A DNA stretch of 7,874 nucleotides, from positions 1 through 7,874 of the forward strand of contig DMBA01000180.1 of NCBI GenBank assembly GCA_003446315.1, given 5' to 3'. The DNA comes from Ruminococcus sp. Its GTDB lineage: Bacteria > Bacillota > Clostridia > Oscillospirales > Ruminococcaceae. Every line of letters starts with the position of its first letter. The stretch's first letter is position 1. The notes under the pieces were generated by a model. It was given only the letters and a program-made list of their open reading frames with translations, did no database searches and was not told where the DNA came from. Of this stretch, positions 4,284 to 7,874 are shown piece by piece. The translations under genes were made by a program, and so were the position numbers.

Positions 4284-6861
4284 GATCAAACATCAACGCA
4301 CCATCGGGCTGATGGCACATGTGGATGCCGGAAAAACAACGCTTGCAGAGAGCTTGCTGTTCCGTGCAGGTGAAATCCGGAAACGCGGCAGAGTCGATCA
4401 CGGCGATTCGTGGCTCGATACCAATGACATCGAACGCAGCCGCGGCATCACGATCTTTGCACATCAGGCGGCAGTGACGATCGGCGACATACGGTTTACG
4501 CTGCTCGATACGCCCGGACATGTGGATTTTGCTGCCGAAACAGAACGGATCATGCGCGTGCTGGATTACGCTGTGCTGGTCATCAGCGGCACAGACGGTG
4601 TGCAAAGCCATACCAGAACGCTTTGGAATCTGCTGGAACGCTATCAGATCCCGGTGATCCTGTTTGTGAATAAAATGGATCTGTCAGATCGTACCGAAAC
4701 GGCTCTCATACAGGAATTGCAGGGACGGCTTGCATCCGGCTGTGTCCGGTTCGATACGGATGAGGCGGCGCTTTGTGAAAATGCGGCGGCATGTTCTGAG
4801 GCGCTGATGGCTGAGTATTTTGAAACGGATACGCTTTCGCAGGATGCCATTGCCGATGCCATCGCAAAACGGCAGATCTTTCCGGTCTGCTTCGGCTCTG
4901 CCCGTACCTTGCAGGGATTGGACGCTTTGACCGCTTTGCTGCGGGATTATACCAAAGATCCGCCGCGTATGCCCGATTTCGGTGCGCAGGTGTTCAAAAT
5001 CTCAACGGATGTGAAAGGCAATCGGCTAACGTTTTTGAAGATCTGCGGCGGATGTCTGCATATGCGGGATGAGGTGTCTTATATCGGCGCTGACCGCAAT
5101 GCATATACCGAGAAAATTACCGGCATCCGGTTTTATTCCGGTGCAAAATATGTTGCGGAAGATGCTGCGGATACCGGCGCGGTCTGTGCTGTGACGGGTT
5201 TGCAGAATACCTTTGCGGGAATGGGTCTTGGATGCTGCGAAAATGCAGCGGATACGATCCTTTCACCGATCATGCGCTATCGTGTCATGATGCCGGAAGG
5301 TGTTTCAGAGCAGGCGGTATATGCGGATTTGCAGCGGTTGGAAGCGGAAGATCCGCAGCTTCGCACGGCGTGGGATCTGCATACACATGCACTTTATGTG
5401 CAGCTTATGGGTGCGGTTCAGCTCGAAGTGCTCACCAATCAGATCGCAGAACGGTTCGGCTATACCGTTGCGTTTGACAGCGGAATGGTGACTTATCGGG
5501 AAACAATTGCTGAAACAGTGGAAGGCATCGGGCATTATGAGCCGCTTCGCCATTATGCTGAGGTGCATCTGCTCCTTTCTCCGCTGCCCGCAGGAAGCGG
5601 TTTGCAGTTTGAGACACAGGTCTCTGAGGATGTCCTTGACCGGAACTGGCAGCGTCTGATTTTGACGAATCTGCAAGAAAAAACACATATCGGTGTGCTG
5701 ACCGGCTCGCCGATCACGGATATGAAGATCACGTTGGTCAGCGGCAAAGCACACCTCAAACATACGGAAGGCGGCGATTTCCGGCAGGCTGTTTACAGAG
5801 CCGTCCGGCAGGGTCTGCGTTCGGCAGAATCTGTGCTGCTGGAGCCGTATTATCAGTTTACGCTGGAGCTGCCGGCAGAGAATGTCGGGCGGGCGATGAC
5901 CGATATCCAGCAGCGATTCGGGTCGTTTGATCCGCCGGAGATCCTTGGGGATACGGCGGTTCTGAACGGGTTCGCGCCGGCATCGGAGCTGAATGACTAT
6001 GCAGCAGAGGTGCTGAGTTATACCAAAGGGCACGGTTCGCTTTCCTTGGCTGTGCTGGGATACCGCCCGTGCCATAATGCAGAGCAGATCGTTGCACAGA
6101 TCGGATATCAGCCGGACAGCGATCTCGAAAACAGCGCAGATTCGATCTTTTGCTCGCACGGTGCAGGATTTGCCGTTTCATGGCAGGAAGTGCCGCTTTA
6201 TATGCATCTGCCGGCAATGCTTCCGCATAGATATGATTTTCCGGAGGAGGAGATCAGACCGGCAGAACAGGTGCAGCGTTCTGCGCAGCCGACTGCCGGC
6301 GAAGATGAATTGATGGCAATTTTTGAACGCACCTACGGGAAAATTCAGCGCGAACCCAGAAAGGCGATGCGGCGGAATAAAACGGCGGAACTGATGGAAA
6401 GTAATGTGAAAATCCCTGCGCTGCCCGAGCACGAGTATCTGCTTGTGGATGGCTATAATATCATTTTTGCGTGGGATTCCCTGAAAGCACTTGCAAAAGA
6501 CAGTCTGGAACATGCGCGGGATGCCCTGCTCCGCCGGCTGCAAAACTATCAGGGATATCGCAAATGTGATGTGATCCTCGTGTTTGATGCCTATAAGATC
6601 AAGGGGCACGGCACGGAGATCGAACAGCAGGGGAATATCAGTGTGGTCTATACAAAAGAAGCGGAAACTGCGGATTCTTATATTGAACGTGTTTCCAAAC
6701 AGCTTTTGAAGAATAATCGTGTGCGTGTTGCAACCTCCGATGCATTGGAGCAGCTTATCATTCTCGGAAACGGTGCGATGCGTATTTCAGCAAGAGAATT
6801 TGAAGCGGAGATTCGTGCGGCAGAAGCAGAGATCCGTGCATTGATCGGAGGGCAGAACTGA
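4267..6861 (+). CDS. EF-G/TetM-like translational GTPase fused to a C-terminal YacP/Rae1-type NYN nuclease domain
   Basis: The product is 864 aa, against about 640 for TetM. The GTPase domain has AHVDAGKTT (17-25), RGITI (59-63), DTPGH with His85 (81-85), NKMD (135-138) and GSA (210-212), all intact. Domain II spans about 235-330. Domain III follows, with QLMGAVQLEVL near 379-389. Domain IV runs to about 525 and domain V to about 600, all in TetM/EF-G order. The TetM-like part ends with a conserved-looking HGAGFAVSWQEV (631-642). A charged linker of about 70 residues leads to the NYN domain (724-850). This domain shows VDGYN (Asp728), VFDAYK (Asp774), KEAETADSYIE (Asp803) and VATSDALEQ (Asp825), then GAMRISAREF, the same motif series as B. 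subtilis Rae1/YacP, which cleaves mRNA in the ribosomal A site. The likely role is a cytosolic ribosome-associated factor coupling GTP hydrolysis to A-site mRNA cleavage (inference). It overlaps the HD gene by 17 nt and DUF4279 by 1 nt. Automated annotation may call it tetracycline resistance, which the sequence does not support well. Confidence 0.88.
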   Translation: MTMQNEIKHQRTIGLMAHVDAGKTTLAESLLFRAGEIRKRGRVDHGDSWLDTNDIERSRGITIFAHQAAVTIGDIRFTLLDTPGHVDFAAETERIMRVLDYAVLVISGTDGVQSHTRTLWNLLERYQIPVILFVNKMDLSDRTETALIQELQGRLASGCVRFDTDEAALCENAAACSEALMAEYFETDTLSQDAIADAIAKRQIFPVCFGSARTLQGLDALTALLRDYTKDPPRMPDFGAQVFKISTDVKGNRLTFLKICGGCLHMRDEVSYIGADRNAYTEKITGIRFYSGAKYVAEDAADTGAVCAVTGLQNTFAGMGLGCCENAADTILSPIMRYRVMMPEGVSEQAVYADLQRLEAEDPQLRTAWDLHTHALYVQLMGAVQLEVLTNQIAERFGYTVAFDSGMVTYRETIAETVEGIGHYEPLRHYAEVHLLLSPLPAGSGLQFETQVSEDVLDRNWQRLILTNLQEKTHIGVLTGSPITDMKITLVSGKAHLKHTEGGDFRQAVYRAVRQGLRSAESVLLEPYYQFTLELPAENVGRAMTDIQQRFGSFDPPEILGDTAVLNGFAPASELNDYAAEVLSYTKGHGSLSLAVLGYRPCHNAEQIVAQIGYQPDSDLENSADSIFCSHGAGFAVSWQEVPLYMHLPAMLPHRYDFPEEEIRPAEQVQRSAQPTAGEDELMAIFERTYGKIQREPRKAMRRNKTAELMESNVKIPALPEHEYLLVDGYNIIFAWDSLKALAKDSLEHARDALLRRLQNYQGYRKCDVILVFDAYKIKGHGTEIEQQGNISVVYTKEAETADSYIERVSKQLLKNNRVRVATSDALEQLIILGNGAMRISAREFEAEIRAAEAEIRALIGGQN

Positions 6862-7328
6862 TGGAAGTGCCGATGGCAGATGACCTGAAACGGGTGTACT
6901 ACCATAATGAACATACGGAATGTATGACCTATTTTTATATTACCGGAAATTTTGATCCGGATGTCATCACGAATTATCTGCATCTCCAGCCGGAACAGAT
7001 CCATCGGATCGGGGATGCGCGCAGAAACGGCACGACCTATGACTATGGTTACTGGCGTTTCGGTACCGTGCAAAGCACCCGTCTGGATGTCGCCAATCAG
7101 ATGATGCAGACCATTGATCCGCTGCTGACCAAAGCTGATCTGCTGCGGAAGATCAAGCTGACTTATGATGCAAGACTGATGCTGGAAGTCGTGCCGCTGG
7201 TGCGCTATGATGAACCGGCTCCGATGCTTGCTCCGTCGCTGGCGGTCATGCGCTTTTGCATGGAGACCGGCACGGAAATGGATATTGACCTGTATGTGAG
7301 CTGCCCCGATGATATGATCGGAGCATGA
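6861..7328 (+). CDS. DUF4279-like protein
   Basis: The product is 155 aa, soluble, with no signal peptide or membrane segment. The N-terminal part reads TYFYITGNFDPDVITNYLHLQPEQIHRIGD (residues 23-52), a strand followed by an FDPxxIT helix and an L-x-P-x-x-x-x-x-x-GD turn. It then has YGYWRFGT (62-69), the pattern of DUF4279 proteins, whose function is not established. The C-terminal half ends in EMDIDLYVSCPDD. The start is well placed: GGAGG at 6847-6851 is 9 nt upstream, and the ATG shares one base with the GTPase-NYN stop codon, so it is translationally coupled to that gene. An ATG five codons in (6873) is a weaker alternative. It is the last gene of the overlapping cluster. It could be a partner or regulator of the fusion protein, but nothing in its sequence shows this. 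Confidence 0.7.
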   Translation: MEVPMADDLKRVYYHNEHTECMTYFYITGNFDPDVITNYLHLQPEQIHRIGDARRNGTTYDYGYWRFGTVQSTRLDVANQMMQTIDPLLTKADLLRKIKLTYDARLMLEVVPLVRYDEPAPMLAPSLAVMRFCMETGTEMDIDLYVSCPDDMIGA

Positions 7329-7367
7329 ACTATGCAGGGATTTCAAAAATAACAACGAACGTATAAC

Positions 7368-7394
7368 AACCGGTCATGAAAACGATGACCGGTT
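7368..7394. repeat. Perfect 10-bp inverted repeat between the DUF4279 and RNase Z genes
   Basis: AACCGGTCAT (7368-7377) and ATGACCGGTT (7385-7394) pair perfectly around a 7-nt GAAAACG loop. Neither strand has a T tract after the stem, so it is not a typical intrinsic terminator. It lies 39 bp after the DUF4279 stop and 23 bp before the RNase Z start. A processing site, transcript-stability hairpin or operator is possible. Confidence 0.6.
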
Positions 7395-7417
7395 CTGTAC
7401 AGTAAAGGATGATATGA

Positions 7418-7874
7418 ATGTTGGATGTTGTATTGCCCGGTACAGGCGGAACAATGCCGATGAAAAACCGGTGGCTGACTTGCTGCATGGTGCGCAATGA
7501 GGGCAAAGCAATCCTGATCGACAGCGGCGAAGGGACACAGATCGCACTGAAATGTGCCGGAAGATCGGTGCAGCGGCTGGATCTGCTCTGCTTTACGCAT
7601 TATCATGCGGATCATATCAGCGGATTGCCGGGATTGCTGCTTTCGATGGGTTTGGAGGGCAGAACAGAACCGTTGACGCTCTGCGGGCCGGAAGGTCTGC
7701 GCAGAACTGTTGAGGGACTGCGTGTGATCGCACCGGAGCTGCCGTTTGCGCTGGAATATATTGAATTTACGGAAAAGACGCATCAGCTTTCTTTTGCAGG
7801 GCTTGAGATCACAGCGTTTGCGGTCAATCATACGCTCCCGTGCTATGGTTACCGGATGCATTTGCCGCGTGCCG
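7418..7874 (+). CDS. rnz: Ribonuclease Z-like metallo-beta-lactamase fold hydrolase, N-terminal part
   Basis: An open frame of 152 codons runs off the window end with no stop. It opens with LPGTGGTMP (residues 6-14), then ILIDSGEGTQIAL (32-44). The metal-binding motif THYHADHISGLPGL holds His61, His63, Asp65 and His66. GPEGL (90-94) and VNHTLPCYGYR with His138 follow. This succession is that of RNase Z, the zinc endonuclease that cleaves tRNA precursors 3' of the discriminator base. The start is set by AAAGGA (7404-7409) 8 nt before the ATG. The visible half covers the first metal site; the later Asp/His ligands and the exosite lie beyond the window or are not identifiable here. No separate promoter is obvious in the 89-bp gap, so it may be co-transcribed with the upstream operon. 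A related MBL-fold nuclease is the main alternative. Confidence 0.85.
   Translation, partial: MLDVVLPGTGGTMPMKNRWLTCCMVRNEGKAILIDSGEGTQIALKCAGRSVQRLDLLCFTHYHADHISGLPGLLLSMGLEGRTEPLTLCGPEGLRRTVEGLRVIAPELPFALEYIEFTEKTHQLSFAGLEITAFAVNHTLPCYGYRMHLPRA

Noticed and set aside
5305..6159. A 284-codon minus-strand open frame inside the GTPase gene
   Set aside because: It is rich in Arg, Cys and His, with no recognisable domain and no ribosome-binding site; a shadow of the GTPase-NYN gene.
4267..6861. Tetracycline-resistance ribosomal protection protein
   Set aside because: Overall similarity is real, but the SPVST drug-displacing loop is not recognisable and a nuclease domain is appended, so resistance is not the best call.
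1..7874. tRNA, rRNA, CRISPR array, insertion sequence or attachment site
   Set aside because: None was recognised; no transposase, clustered spacer-repeat pattern or terminal inverted repeats were seen.

Overview
The window looks like chromosomal DNA from a Gram-positive gut anaerobe of the Ruminococcus / Oscillospiraceae type (inference). The support is a type I dockerin module (the mark of a cellulosome-building Clostridium relative), a BspA-like leucine-rich-repeat secreted protein, strong AGGAG-type ribosome-binding sites, consensus sigma-A promoters, and a DUF896 (YnzC-type) protein, a family typical of Firmicutes.

Layout. Bases 2-244 are the 3' end of a dockerin-bearing secreted protein, closed by a terminator (269-302). 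A regulatory stretch follows, with three copies of a 10-bp element spaced exactly 21 bp apart (303, 324, 345) just upstream of a sigma-A promoter (364-393). That promoter serves a secreted LRR protein with a C-terminal papain-like cysteine-protease-like domain (510-2414), closed by its own terminator. Next comes an exact consensus promoter on the + strand (2486-2514). It points into a short hairpin-terminated stretch (candidate small RNA) and then into the antisense of a small minus-strand DUF896 gene (2618-2842). An intergenic region dense in palindromes separates this gene from a divergent + strand operon.

The operon (2953-7328) has four genes overlapping by 4, 17 and 1 nt: an SDR reductase (FabG-like, possibly the EF-P 5-aminopentanone reductase type), an HD-domain phosphohydrolase of the YfbR/HDDC2 type, an 864-aa EF-G/TetM-like translational GTPase fused to a C-terminal YacP/Rae1-type NYN ribonuclease domain, and a DUF4279 protein. 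After a hairpin-bearing 89-bp gap, a ribonuclease Z-like metallo-beta-lactamase gene begins and runs off the window.

The standout is the GTPase-NYN fusion. One half resembles factors that bind the ribosomal A site; the other resembles Rae1, which cuts mRNA in the A site. All GTPase motifs and the NYN acidic residues look intact, and the tetracycline-displacing tip loop of TetM is not recognisable. I infer a translation quality-control or mRNA-surveillance factor rather than a drug-resistance protein. The neighbouring SDR (possible EF-P modification) and RNase Z would fit an RNA/translation theme, but that link is inference.
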